Shown here one piece after another: positions 26,147 to 52,747 of a stretch of DNA of 64,000 nt. The stretch is from assembly GCA_036250195.1 (NCBI GenBank), contig JAVHZZ010000006.1, positions 70,780,940 to 70,844,939 of the forward strand, written 5' to 3'. Every line of letters begins with the position of its first letter. Position 1 is the stretch's first letter. Under the pieces are notes generated by a model. The model was not told the DNA's origin and did not search any database. It saw only the letters and a list, made by a program, of their open reading frames with translations. The translations under genes and the position numbers were made by a program. The stretch comes from Mixophyes australis (lineage: Eukaryota; Chordata; Amphibia; Anura; Limnodynastidae).

Positions 26147-27787
26147 CACACACACACACACAGTCAAGTCCATAAATATTGGGACATCGACACAATTCTC
26201 ATATTTTGGGCTCTGTACACCACCACAATAGATTTCAAATGGACTTGTTAGTGAAACTAACAAGATGTGCTTTAACTGCATACTGCAAAAGCAATCAAAT
26301 AGTTTTTTTAAGGCTAACAAGTGGAATGTTATGGAATGGCCAAGTCAATCACCTGACCTGAATCCGATTGAGCGTGCATTTCACTTGATGAAAACAAAAC
26401 TGAAGGGAAAATGCCCCAAGAACAAGCAGGAACTGAAGACATTTGCAGTAGAGGCCTGGCAGAGCATCACCAGGGATGAAACCCAGCGTCTGGTGATGTC
26501 TATACGTTCCAGACTTCAGGCTGTAATTGACTGCAAAGGATTTGCAACAAAGTATTAGAAAGTGAAAGTTTGATGTAGGATTGTTTAGTTTGTCCCATTA
26601 CTTTTGGTCCCTTAAAAAGTAGGAGACACATATAGAAACCGTTGTAATTCTTACACTGTTCACCTGATTTGGACGTAAATACCCTCAAATTAAAGCTGAA
26701 AGTCTGCAGTTAAAGCACATCTTGTTAGTTTCATTTCAAATCCATTGTGGTGGTGTATAGAGCCCAAAATATGAGAATTGTGTCGATGTCCCAATATTTA
26801 TGGTATACATATATATCTAGGAAATATTGTCAATATCAAAAATACCATTTTCTCAGACATCCTTTGGAGGACACTTATTGCAAAGAGAGTGTAAGGTTAA
26901 ATAGTATAGGGAATAAAGGTGGTGAACTCTGGGTTAATTTTATATATATATATACTATGTTATTATGTTGAGCAATATTATAATAAATGCAAGATTTTCT
27001 GAGTTATCAGTAAAGTACTAATTGAATACATATATATGTTGTGAGTTTTGGTTATTTATAACAGATATATATTGTGCAGTAATGCTAAGATATAGTAGGT
27101 ATTATATACGTGATTGTGTAAGGATTTAGTGTTATTTAGTGTGGTAGAAGGACTGAACAAGGAAACTTTATTTAAGGGAAAGTGTATAGAAGTGTGAGGG
27201 TATCTCAGAACAGAATAAAAAGATAATTAAGACGTACTACAGGATCTATTTCAGCCCCGCTCCTAAGAATACGCAGTGGCTCCCTGAATCTGGGCTACTA
27301 CCTGTGCTCAGCTTCCTGGAGCATTAAACATTTAAAAAGGGAATAAAAGGCAATAAAAATTGCTCCAGAAAATGTGCCAGCTCTTACAGGCACTTAATCT
27401 AAATTGAATAGATTAGCTGCTACATGTGTAGAAGGGGAGGATCTTTACAGGGAAGAATTTTTAATATGCTAGAGCTCCTTACACCACATCTATACCCCAT
27501 TTTATTCCAGTGTCCCCCATAAGATGCCTGAGAAATAGAGATGGCTCCATCACATTAAACTCAAGCATTACCTTGGAATCGCCAAGAAGTCTTTCCACAA
27601 ATTCATCTTCACCACCAAAAACTAAATCCTCCAAACATTTTTCCATATCCGGTTTGTTAGCTATGGTCCTTAAGTTTTTAGCTCTAAGCTCTTCTTCTTT
27701 GTCATCGTCATGCTGCTTTGAATTATCCAGTTGCCTTTTTCTGTGACTAAAGGCTTGACCCTTACGGTGCTTGGCTATAGCTGACAT
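6467..27787 (-). CDS. UTP18: UTP18, small-subunit processome WD40 protein (13 coding exons)
   Basis: UTP18 belongs to the UTP-B module of the U3 snoRNP/SSU processome and acts in the nucleolus in early 18S pre-rRNA cleavage. The CDS joins 27572-27787, 24047-24171, 22719-22814, 22187-22257, 21689-21789, 21216-21341, 20589-20769, 20083-20183, 18772-18862, 11073-11196, 10273-10447, 6674-6819 and 6467-6491, all minus strand: 1578 nt, 525 residues plus stop. Every junction is GT-AG and phases close. The N-terminal ~200 residues are basic, then acidic (SDSDDDE at ~89, DSDDDSDEE at ~170), with the family signature AMGGVPSWA at ~150. Residues ~204-520 form the WD40 propeller (LDRSVSLFQ, GDVYVWDVKSRQCLNRF, SSGVVNIYG, MDFSPHSGFF), ending RLKHYSDF; I recall RLHHYSDF in human. 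Length compares with about 556 residues in human. The start is the first ATG after an in-frame upstream stop in exon 1. Large introns host a DIRS element and Tc1 copies. Confidence 0.97.
6674..6819 (-). CDS. UTP18: UTP18 exon 13
   Basis: The exon encodes VHVPSFTVFSNFPTQSKRKR, then IHLPRAMDFSPHSGFFSIAN and NKGEALLYR, the last propeller blade. The acceptor is TCCACAG; the donor is ACAG|GTAAGT, leaving two bases of the Arg codon. Confidence 0.96.
7203..7313 (-). repeat. Frog dispersed retroposon tail (minus orientation)
   Basis: The block with AGCGCTTTACAATTGGGGAC and an ATG/CAT-rich end is the complement of 38098-38202 over about 100 bases, with near identity. On its own strand it ends in an ATAAAT/ATGATG tail, typical of 5'-truncated non-LTR insertions in frog genomes. 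The autonomous partner is not identifiable here. Confidence 0.7.
7541..7558. repeat. Poly(C) tract
   Basis: Eighteen consecutive C on the plus strand immediately before the left end of the truncated DIRS copy (GCATTGGGGGTATAGAGAG). Confidence 0.95.
9240..9970 (+). pseudogene. DIRS reverse-transcriptase pseudogene
   Basis: Successive frames match the DIRS RT core: FQDQW, a PILNLD-like segment, DIKDAYLHVP, FTKIMAVM and SYLDNLLLKA. Asp-to-Asn at the second catalytic Asp and several frameshifts indicate inactivity. Confidence 0.75.
10273..10447 (-). CDS. UTP18: UTP18 exon 12
   Basis: The exon encodes SSSGVVNIYGFDDCLQHTQP, then KPLKSIMNLVTTASSQAFNS and HTEILAVASHTTDEAVKL. This is collinear with the human blade ending EILAIASEKMKEAVRL. 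The acceptor is TTTCAG; the donor is CTG|GTAAGT, phase 0. Confidence 0.96.
10612..10807. mobile_element. 196-bp Tc1/mariner MITE with ~80-bp inverted repeats
   Basis: The arms start CAGTCAAGTCCATAAATATT at each end and are nearly perfect for about 80 bases, flanked by TA on both sides (target duplication). The same arms bound the transposase-bearing remnant at 26161-26802, so this is its internally deleted derivative. Confidence 0.93.
11073..11196 (-). CDS. UTP18: UTP18 exon 11
   Basis: The exon encodes DDGDVYVWDVKSRQCLNRFL and continues DDGSLAGTSLALSKDGQYLSCG, the most recognisable WD repeat (YVWD). The acceptor is CTTTAG; the donor is GG|GTAAGT, phase 2. The upstream intron of about 7.6 kb contains the near full-length DIRS copy. 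Confidence 0.96.
11821..11847. repeat. (CA)n microsatellite
   Basis: Dinucleotide CA run on the plus strand, near the left border of DIRS copy A. Confidence 0.9.
12036..12152. repeat. DIRS copy A left inverted terminal repeat
   Basis: Inverse complement of 17538-17655 with scattered mismatches; contains the conserved GGCACTTTAAAACTT block. Confidence 0.85.
12286..12365. repeat. DIRS internal complementary region
   Basis: It contains GGACTAAGAGAAACGGATTT and CAATCCTCCTTTGGGGGACA, which are complements of the outermost parts of the two terminal regions (12005-12035 and about 17645-17670). In DIRS elements such a region templates closure of the circular intermediate. Confidence 0.75.
12396..12770 (-). 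pseudogene. DIRS copy A tyrosine recombinase pseudogene
   Basis: The C-terminal recombinase blocks read KVTLARWI, RAYSTSSVSASWATRHSAS and STWSSVHTFTRFYKFNVFA. The usual AHSTRSVSAS motif (kept in copy C) here reads AYSTSSVSAS, losing catalytic His and Arg, so the enzyme is dead. The N-terminal half is eroded. Confidence 0.8.
13560..14087 (-). pseudogene. DIRS copy A RNase H pseudogene
   Basis: It shows IHSDNSTAVAYLNHQGGT, FIPGIENWEAYFLSRQTLHP and, after a stop, SRLNHKVHLFCSRARDPLAV then AMSVPWRYRLVYL. These are the RNase H and post-RNase H blocks of DIRS elements. Asp of SDN is kept; ENWEA-D has become ENWEAY. Confidence 0.85.
14570..15380 (-). pseudogene. DIRS copy A reverse-transcriptase pseudogene
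   Basis: The RT fingers and palm read LFLVPKPDVSFGPILNLKSM, VALDIKDAYFHVPIWEG and FQFQALPFG. The catalytic YLDD is encoded at 14658-14647. A short ATAAATAAATGGTGATGATG-type insert at about 14738-14763 splits the frame between the palm blocks. Confidence 0.85.
15490..16706 (-). pseudogene. DIRS copy A gag pseudogene
   Basis: The frame starts MSDRGKSMRVKAG near 16706 with a CxxC pair (FTCVACNVKLPSRQLGAH). It continues with interruptions to VNSPVARLAKVTTIPLPNTA near 15860-15930, a segment shared with copy B. Typical of amphibian DIRS gag; function unknown beyond capsid-like role. Confidence 0.7.
17538..17655. repeat. DIRS copy A right inverted terminal repeat
   Basis: Pairs with the left repeat; outer end reads CCAATGTCCACGGTGTCCCC, followed by CAAAGGAGG matching the internal complementary region near 12350. 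Confidence 0.85.
18772..18862 (-). CDS. UTP18: UTP18 exon 10
   Basis: The exon encodes TKQLIGSMKMNGKTSRAVFS followed by PDSSKIFSNT. The acceptor is GTTTAAG with a weak pyrimidine tract; the donor is CCG|GTAATT, phase 1. Confidence 0.94.
19032..19903 (+). mobile_element. Tc1-like transposon with GCCACTTTATTA termini, inactive
   Basis: Left end TTGCCACTTTATTATG and right end CATAATAAAGTGG-type complement (AATAAAGTGGCCACTGAGTG) form inverted repeats. The plus strand between about 19640 and 19870 encodes SPDLKPIEHL, a stop, then DVVEQEICSHNMQPTNLQ and VLGAKRGPIQ, the C-terminus of a Tc1-type transposase. Located in UTP18 intron 9. Confidence 0.8.
20083..20183 (-). CDS. UTP18: UTP18 exon 9
   Basis: The exon encodes GLEEKCVKYFEVSPDGSFLL followed by LIGSAGYLHLLSMK, a highly conserved blade matching human FEVSPDGSFLLINGIAGYLHLL. 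The acceptor is TTTCAG; the donor is AAG|GTAAAG, phase 0. Confidence 0.96.
20589..20769 (-). CDS. UTP18: UTP18 exon 8
   Basis: The exon encodes VDGKLNPKIQSIHLEKFPVF and continues to YVYDMMGGSITTIPLYRIR, covering the second blade. The acceptor is TCCTAG; the donor is GAG|GTGAGT, ending in phase 1. Confidence 0.95.
21216..21341 (-). CDS. UTP18: UTP18 exon 7 (first WD blade)
   Basis: The exon encodes VKRCLNANHERPCTAPLTTV followed by QFHPLAQVIMTAGLDRSVSLFQ, the first WD-type blade. The exon is 42 codons in phase 0 with acceptor TAACAG. The donor is the weaker CAG|GTTTGT. Confidence 0.95.
21689..21789 (-). CDS. UTP18: UTP18 exon 6
   Basis: The exon encodes DSDDDSDEESGDNLLSKTGN and continues FLAKSSYLPKGILE. 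This is the acidic linker just before the propeller, collinear with human LLQRTGNFISTSTSLPRGIL. The acceptor is TTTACAG; the donor is GAG|GTAAGT in phase 0. Confidence 0.95.
22187..22257 (-). CDS. UTP18: UTP18 exon 5
   Basis: The exon encodes EFQKAMGGVPSWASRDPKKR and continues YSKE. Reading-frame closure fixes the acceptor at TTTGAAG|ATTCC, not at the CCAG six bases further in, which would break the frame. The donor AAG|GTAAGC ends in phase 1. Confidence 0.94.
22719..22814 (-). CDS. UTP18: UTP18 exon 4
   Basis: The exon encodes HRYRKDVMKSKAEKKLSKEK and continues LQVRLQQ, a basic helical segment aligned with RFRKDMMKN and SKLSKDNLKKRL of human UTP18. The acceptor is TCTGCAG; the donor is GA|GTATGT in phase 2. 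Confidence 0.94.
22900..23250. repeat. GC-richer repeat-like segment in UTP18 intron 3
   Basis: A G/C-rich block (GCGGGGGGTGGGATTTAATG, CCCCACCCCCGCCAATCAAT) contrasts with the AT-rich intron. Probably part of a short dispersed element; family not recognised. Confidence 0.35.
24047..24171 (-). CDS. UTP18: UTP18 exon 3
   Basis: The exon encodes residues 73-113 plus two bases. It carries an acidic Ser/Asp run and the family motif KKAAWVDDDDE, equivalent to KPVWVDEEDE of human UTP18. The acceptor is TTGTAG and the donor AAG|GTAAAC, ending in phase 2. Confidence 0.95.
26105..26162. repeat. (TA)n(CA)n microsatellite
   Basis: A TA run passing into a CA run, directly adjoining the left end of the Tc1 remnant. 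Confidence 0.95.
26161..26802 (+). mobile_element. Tc1-like transposon remnant (parent of the 10612 MITE)
   Basis: It starts CAGTCAAGTCCATAAATATT and ends with the complementary arm, truncated about ten bases short of the outer tip. The plus strand encodes the transposase C-terminus (WPSQSPDLNPIERAFHLMKT... to FATKY) as an open 97-codon frame at 26265-26558. The catalytic N-terminal two thirds are deleted. Confidence 0.9.
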
Positions 27788-27794
27788 TTCACTT
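27572..27794 (-). CDS. UTP18: UTP18 exon 2 (first coding exon)
   Basis: The exon follows a T-rich tract and CTTTCAG acceptor. Seven 5'UTR bases precede the ATG at 27787-27785. It encodes residues 1-72 (starting MSAIAKHRKG), a basic then Glu-rich segment ending with the conserved stretch CLEDLVFGGEDEFVERLLGD. The donor is AAG|GTAATG, phase 0. Human has a longer Ala/Arg-rich N-terminus in place of the first ~30 residues (from memory). Confidence 0.93.
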
Positions 27795-27974
27795 CTGAAA
27801 GAAAAAAACATAATTAAACGGAAGCTCAACAAGCTTTATCTTCAATATCTATAGGCAGTACCAACACTTATAAGATCAGAGCACCCCCCACAGATTTAAC
27901 AGTCCTTACACTACTTACAAAAAGGTTGAACAACTTTTTCATTGGCAACGTCATATATTGTAATTTAATTTTCA

Positions 27975-28230
27975 TTCACGTGTTCTATGATGTCAAATCG
28001 CTTAATGAGATGCCATCAGTTTCATAATTTATTAGACCTCCTCTGTGATGTCACCCATTGTGGCATCATCGGTGATGCCATCCTTTCCAAAGTTATTGAT
28101 GATAGCTCCCATTCTGATGTAGTGAGATTTGTCACACTATAATCTCAGTGACATTATGGTTTCAAAGGGTACAGTCATTTATGAGATTACCCTTTGTGAT
28201 TCCAATTATGATGCGTGTGTCATTACAAAT
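27975..28230. repeat. Imperfect TGATG/CATCA-rich repeats
   Basis: Clusters of GATGCCATC, GTGATGTCAC and TCATCGGTGATG, including the perfect palindrome GGCATCATCGGTGATGCC at 28062-28079. A related patch occurs at about 29390-29460. Origin unknown. Confidence 0.5.
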
Positions 28231-28313
28231 TGTTGGGCTCAGAGAAATCACAATGGATTTATTGTTGGCATAGGTGAAGCAATCACACTTTATGTTACAT
28301 CACTGAGAGACAA

Positions 28314-28489
28314 GGGGCTAGATTTACTAAGCTGCGGGTTTGAAAAAGTGGGGATGTTGCCTATGGCAACCAATCAGATTCTAGCTTTCATTTATTTAAT
28401 ACCTTCTACAAAATGACAGCTAGAATCTGATTGGTTGCTATAGGCAACATCCCCACTTTTTCAAACCCGCAGCTTAGTAAATCTAGCCC
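28314..28489. mobile_element. Palindromic MITE (young copy)
   Basis: Outer arms GGGCTAGATTTACTAAGCTG and complement are perfect for about 70 bases around a short AT-rich loop, so the strand can fold into one long hairpin. High arm identity suggests recent insertion. In UTP18 intron 1. Confidence 0.9.
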
Positions 28490-29034
28490 AAAGTTGTTAC
28501 AAAAAAAAACCACTAGATTCACATTGCCTTGGATCTAGGAAATGTTTAACCATTTCCATTAATTGTCCTTTTATTTAAGTAAAACTCAGGGGGTCAATGG
28601 TTAACAGATACTTCCATACTGTCTTTTTTTGTGTAGTGGAGCAAATGCCTGAACGATTGGTTAAAAGTTTTGTTTTATGGTACTGTAAGCACTAGTTGTT
28701 TTTTTTTAAAAAAAAAATACTAATAATAAAAAAAATACTCTTTTGGATGTATATCATTTGGATCATTGACTTATTTACTTTTTGAGATTTCAAATAACAC
28801 CTCTACTGTAGTAAATATATTTGTGCTAAAGTACAGTAGGGTATATCTCCCAGTCTAGTGCAGGTGAGCTCTTAGATGTTTCAACAATAAATAAAAAGCA
28901 AAAATAGTTCCTGCAATTATTTGACTCCTACAGTTTCCACCCCTTCAGTTTTTAGCTCTACTACTGTTTTTCTTTTATCTTCCTTCACCAATGTATATTA
29001 CAGACCATGCAAATCAAATTCTTTTCAGACTAGC

Positions 29035-29200
29035 CCAGTGGATCCCAACCTTTTTCAGTTCAAGGCACCCTTAGGGTTTCCATAATTTTTTCAAGGCACC
29101 CCATAGCCAAAAAAAATTACCAAGTAGTCCCCTGTCCTGCTTACCACTGGCCCTGGCCGAGGCACCCAGGGAGCCTAGGTGCACAGTTTGGGAACCATTA
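29035..29200. mobile_element. hAT-type MITE with 8-bp target duplication
   Basis: The ends AGTGGATCCCAACC and AATGGTTCCCAAAC (complement) resemble hAT termini. The flanks carry the same 8 bases AGACTAGC at 29027-29034 and 29201-29208. Between them there is no coding capacity (166 bp). Confidence 0.9.
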
Positions 29201-29639
29201 GACTAGCATTTTATTATTTTATATTTTTCTGTTTATATTTCTTTTAAGTTATTTAGAAAGCACTTGCAACAACAACTGGGACAAAAATATTGGCTACTTT
29301 ATCATTTTGATATTTTAACATATGTACTGTTACATTAAAACATGCTTTTTTGTTAACTCCATTATTATTTATTAGTGTATGATGTGATCTCATTGGCGAT
29401 ATCAAATATTTTCCGTTTACTGTTTTGTCTTCTTTGTGCTCAATCATCTCACCCATTGTGATGTTATAATTTATATTTTCAAAAACATAATTCACAGGAA
29501 TAGCTCAAAAACTTAGAATTGTACCAGAAAAATGTGTGGAATTATAACTTGTGAAGCAATTTGAAAGAGTATAATTCAAAGGGGGCTGAAGTGAACCATG
29601 CTTCACAGCAAGTGTGGAATCTTTATTCACATAACTGAC

Positions 29640-30130
29640 AGCATAGCTCCCAACTGTCCCATAACCCACTCACACTGGCTCAAAAACCCGGGTTATTGCT
29701 GGGGCAACCCCCAACGACCCGGGTCGAGGCCAAGTGCGAATAGGGCCCCTGCTAATTCCCGGGTCTTCTGGAGGGTTATTTCTGGGTCCGAGTCGGGTAT
29801 CCTCCAGTCTGAACATTGAGACCAGGGTGTTTCAACCCTGAAAGCTATTAAAAATATTAAAAATAGAAAAAGAAAAAAAAAAACTTACGTTACAAGTGAA
29901 GCCAATCAAAGCTCCTCTTGTGATTGTTGCCATGGAGACCCGGTTTCAGTGTGAACCCAGTAGACCTGGGAATATGCAGTGGTGGAAGGCTCTGTCCCCC
30001 GGCAATATCCCAGGTTCGTATACCCAGGATATTGCAGGGGTGACAATGTGAAAGTGGTACCAGTCTGGAAGCGGGATGTAGCAGTCATAGTCTCAATGTG
30101 CATGGCAGGACAGTAAAACTTTCCTAACTT
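29640..30130. repeat. GC-rich dispersed repeat
   Basis: Segments rich in CCCGGGTT/ACCCGGG and their complements (AACCCGGGTTATTGCTGGGG; GGCAATATCCCAGGTTCGTA) enclose an A-rich centre. Looks like a non-autonomous DNA element or its fragments; family not recognised. Confidence 0.45.
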
Positions 30131-30265
30131 CTAAAAAAAAAAACAGTACACAACTGACAGCATACACTTGCTACATTATGGGAGTTTCATTACCAAATAA
30201 GATTAGCTTTAAAAGATTCCTGATTGGACCATATCTGAAGATCACAAATCGTGCACAATCAACTT

Positions 30266-30279
30266 CCCCCCCCCCCCCC
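30266..30279. repeat. Poly(C) tract
   Basis: Run of about fourteen C just left of the older palindromic MITE. Confidence 0.9.
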
Positions 30280-30295
30280 TCCAGAAACACTGAGA

Positions 30296-30489
30296 GGTAC
30301 ATTTATCAAGCTATGAGATTTCAGTATATTTGAAAAGTGGAGATGTTGCCTTCAGCAACCAATTTGAAACTAGCTTTTATTTTGTACAATGTAATAAATA
30401 AATGATAACTAGAATCTGAATGGTTGCTATAGGCAACATCTCCACTTTTCAAACCCGCTGGAAACTCGCAGCTTCGTAGAACTACCCCT
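30296..30489. mobile_element. Palindromic MITE (older copy of the 28314 family)
   Basis: Arms share AAAAGTGGAGATGTTGCC and GGTTGCTATAGGCAACAT with the 28314 element but are diverged, with a longer AT-rich loop. Two copies of different age lie about 2 kb apart in UTP18 intron 1. Confidence 0.85.
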
Positions 30490-30683
30490 CAGACTTAGTA
30501 GATGGAAGGTTTCCCTCGACCCCATTAACTTTCTCGGCATGCTTTTCTCGCAGGCTACATAAATGCTATTAAATATATAAGGGTAGATGATCAGATAGTC
30601 GTCACCACATTGTCTTTTAACACATCACCTAACAGTACATATATATACAGCACATATGTAACAGACATGATAACAGCACTTAC

Positions 30684-30830
30684 CTATTTACACACACGTG
30701 GAGCTTCCTGATACTTGGAACTCCGCCTCCTGTCGAGAAACCTCCTCTCCAGAAACACACCACCAATCCACGTTCCCGGTTTTAGACACGCCCATTCCCC
30801 CACGACCAGCGAACGGCGAAAGACCGCAGA
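30684..30830 (-). promoter_or_regulatory. UTP18: UTP18 non-coding exon 1 (5'UTR); right edge approximate
   Basis: A consensus donor (TAG|GTAAGT, minus strand) lies at 30683-30678 in the CpG-rich promoter region, and UTP18 exon 2 begins with a 3' splice site seven bases before its ATG, so an upstream exon is required. Reading exon 1 in the UTP18 frame gives no ATG and an in-frame TAA near 30784, so it is untranslated. The transcription start cannot be placed from sequence; the right boundary is a guess. Confidence 0.7.
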
Positions 30831-31093
30831 CTACCTTGACTGATAGGCTCCGCCTCCACTACGGTACGCAGTCGGAAGCTTCCGGCGGAAGTGGGTGTGG
30901 CTGAGGGCAGGAAGGGAGGGGGGGCGTTTGCCTATGAGAAGCAGCCGGGCGCGCAGGCGCTATAGTAAGGAACTGCTGGTTTTGTTGATGTTGTGCAGGA
31001 GTTCATTGTTTTCATAGCTGAGGTAAGATCACGTTTATCTGTCCGGGGTCCGCGGCGCTGGGAGCTCACACACGGGGTCTCCATGAGGGTCTG
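30685..31093. promoter_or_regulatory. Bidirectional UTP18/MBTD1 promoter, CpG-rich
   Basis: This is the only long CpG-rich stretch between two divergent genes whose first exons end at 30684 (minus) and 31114 (plus). It contains CTTCCGGCGGAAGTG (30879-30893), a back-to-back pair of ETS-type GGAA sites, a CCAAT box near 30768, and GC boxes (GGGGGGGCG near 30920). There is no convincing TATA box. The layout is typical of housekeeping divergent promoters and predicts shared control of a ribosome-biogenesis and a chromatin gene. Confidence 0.8.

Positions 31094-31094
<1 letters not shown>
31083..31094 (+). promoter_or_regulatory. Four-codon upstream ORF overlapping the MBTD1 start (TGATG)
   Basis: ATG AGG GTC TGA lies immediately upstream; the last base of its stop is the A of the MBTD1 ATG. 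Such termination-reinitiation spacing can lower or condition translation of the main frame. Directly visible; function inferred. Confidence 0.6.
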
Positions 31095-49673
<18,579 letters not shown>

Positions 49674-51373
49674 GTGAGTATTGCATATTATCTAAATATT
49701 TGTCTTTTATGAACATAATCATTATAATATTTTCAAATAGCTTATTTTATCTACTCCAATTAAAGTCTCTAAAAAAAATAAATAAAAAAAAAATCTATTT
49801 TCAAATGAAAATATTTCTTTCAAGTGTGCATGCACCTGTATTGTCTGGAAAAATATGCATTTGTTATTCACTGCTTCCTAAATAATTCTGAAATACGTAA
49901 TAAAATAGTGCAGAAGGGATGTGGAACCATTCTTGCCCAATTTTTTTTTTTTTTTTTAACATAACTGATGCCTAGGTGAATATGGTAGAAAATGCAGTCT
50001 CTAATGTTCTTCCTGAATATCCCATAAATGCTTGGTAGGGCATAGTTTTTTTTTTTAGGTTGAAGCCACAGTGCTTTAGCCTGTTTTTGAGAACAGGATG
50101 AAGGATGATGCATCTTGCTCGATTACCTTTCTCCACTGCTAGGTTATTGCTTGTGCTTTTTGCAACACTAAACTTTCAAACATTCATCACCAAGTGTGAT
50201 GAGAGGTCTATGTATTGCAATCAAACTAGGATATCCTGCTCTATGGAATTCTCATTGGATCTTTTTTTTTATTAAACTGACTGCTTGTGTCATAGGTTTA
50301 TATTTGCAGTCCATTAATCTGCAGCTGTTCCCCTGTTTTTATCTTGCATTTAAAATGAATGCAGCTATATCATGATTCTCGAGTGTGCAATTCTGCATGG
50401 ATCCATTTGCTGATTTTGATTCGCCTTCGGAGTTTCATGCTGATGTCCACTTAGAAAGTATTTTCTAAGGCAAACAATGATGACTTAGTCATTGGCTCTC
50501 TACTGGCAAATGTCCTCCCTCAATCACCCTTTCAAAGTCACTGAGGGTATCCCCTTGTAGCATTAGTAGCAAAACTACTCATAATTACAGAGGTGTCCCC
50601 TCCCCTTCTTATTGCAGTACCAGCAAATTAAGTTTTGTAAACAAGGGGGTGTGTAGATGGGAGGACTAATCACAAGCCACAATCTCCAGTCTCTTGAAAC
50701 AAACAGGCCCAGGGTTTAGGTTGCCACAATCAATTTTACTTACAGTATCTGATATTTCAGTAGAGGGAAAAATTGTAGATTGTTTTGAATAACAGGATTT
50801 TTATACATTTTATGTAGTAATGTTCTCTTCGTTCATTGGGGGACATCAGGTCTCTCGGAGTATGGTTTAGGATCCAGGCATGCAGGCACTTTAAACATCT
50901 TAATAGTTGTTTCACACTATAACCCACTCCTGTAAGCCCTCAATTTAACACATTAAACTTGTAAAATCTTGTAAAAGTCTTAAGAAACGAACAGTTCAAC
51001 ACTCAACACATCTGTCAACTGAGGTTCTTTGCTATGCCACCTAAGAAGCACTGGCTTATCTGGTGGAGAGAGCAAGGAGATTCTCTAGAACAGGCTGTCC
51101 TGCTCCATTATAAGCCTGACCGATTATAGCTGCAAACCATTTAGCAATGGAACCTTTGAAGCTGGCAAGCCTATTTTATGCGCATCATAGAGGACCAAAA
51201 GATACTCAGTCCTGTGCAAACCCTAACTTACACATAAGTCTACAAGGCTCTGACCATATCCATTTGAGTAAATAGAACTCTTTCTCTGAAGACCTAGCCA
51301 TGGACAGAGCCAGCATGACACTCCTGATTCAGTTGGAATCTGTAAACCATCTTAGGTTTGAAAAAGCTGATGG

Positions 51374-52745
51374 CAAAATGTATGCTGGGGCGTGATGACA
51401 TTACTGCTGAAGTCTCAGACCCGGAAGTGCTGGCCGATAGCGGCTGAATAGCCGCGTCTGTCGGCAGAAATTATTTGTTAACCTGACTAAATAGAATTTA
51501 CATAATATAGATAGACTCCACCTCCACGATACCTTTATATACATGTGAATGTCCATTGGTTTCCAAAAACTGACTTTTATAAGGAAAATTAAAGAATTTC
51601 ATTCAATAAAAATGCCCTAATTGCTAACCTATGATTCATATAGGAGTGGCGATAACCCCAATAATAACTGTCTAATGAGACTTTTTTTTAATACCAATGA
51701 AATGTGACAGTTTGAACTAATTTTGTGTGAATAACGCATATCATTTGGGAACGCATATCCCTTTTCAGTACATGATATTCTCTACAATTATAACTTCCAG
51801 AGATTATCAATTCCAGCTTTAGTCTCCTTATAGACAGTAATACAAATTGCGCAAGAGCACATCAGTTTTTGTTGGGAATTGATGATATTCTTTGTTCACA
51901 AAATTGGCCATTACATATTATGCAGCAAATGAGATTCAATGTGAATTTATGATATGTTGCATAAATGATACTTGTCTAACCCTCAGGGTTATTTTTCACT
52001 TTTCTATCTAAAAGTGAAAATAACCTTGAGGGTTAGACAAAGTATGTTATAATGAAGACTGAACACATTCAATAGAAGTGTGTGTATGTATGTGTATATC
52101 TATATCTAGATAGATATATATCTATCATCAATCTTTATAATTATTTTGGATACTCTGTTTCTATACAACTTTGCTTCATGTGATAATACATCTACACAGG
52201 AGGGCGAATCATTGGATTGTATGACTAAAATTTCCTATGTATGCGACATTTCGCTTAGGGTATTGATCAACTCTATACCATAAATAACAATAAATGGATA
52301 ATTCTTTGTTAGTTGATAGATGCCTATATTGATGTTCTAATTTTAAAATGTAGAAATTTAATAACTACATTGCTTATATGTGAGTTCACTACCATCGATA
52401 TATACGATAATATAAGAGGAGATATTATCTATCCTTTATTGTTTTATAGTCAGGTTTAGCGTTTTACGCCAGTTTGTTATGACAATGATATATGAATTGT
52501 GAGTGCATTGAGATATCTTCCATGAGATCCATAATAGGAACATCATTTATAATAAAGTATAATTGTGTATCTCCAAATATTGCTACCTCACATTCTCTTT
52601 AAGTATTAACTGTATTTTGGTACACTGAATGATCTGTTCCTGTTAATTTCACCATTTCTTTCATGTGCACACTTCCTTTTGATTCTATATATGTCGTCAA
52701 CATTAATCTCTGGAATAAAGGCATCTTTGCCAATGAATAAGAATA
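51374..52745. other. Unidentified AT-rich insert within DIRS copy B
   Basis: Sequence alien to DIRS copies A and C. It includes a strong hairpin at 51971-52042 (CTTGTCTAACCCTC... with its complement around CTATCT). No ORF of note. May be a non-autonomous DNA element nested beside the Tc1 copy. Confidence 0.5.
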
Positions 52746-52747
52746 TA

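Larger units (their letters stand above)
24172..27571 (-). other. UTP18 intron 2
   Basis: The intron holds the microsatellite at 26105-26162 and the Tc1 remnant at 26161-26802. The remaining sequence (about 24220-26100 and 26820-27480) is AT-rich and repeat-like, without a recognisable ORF. Confidence 0.6.
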
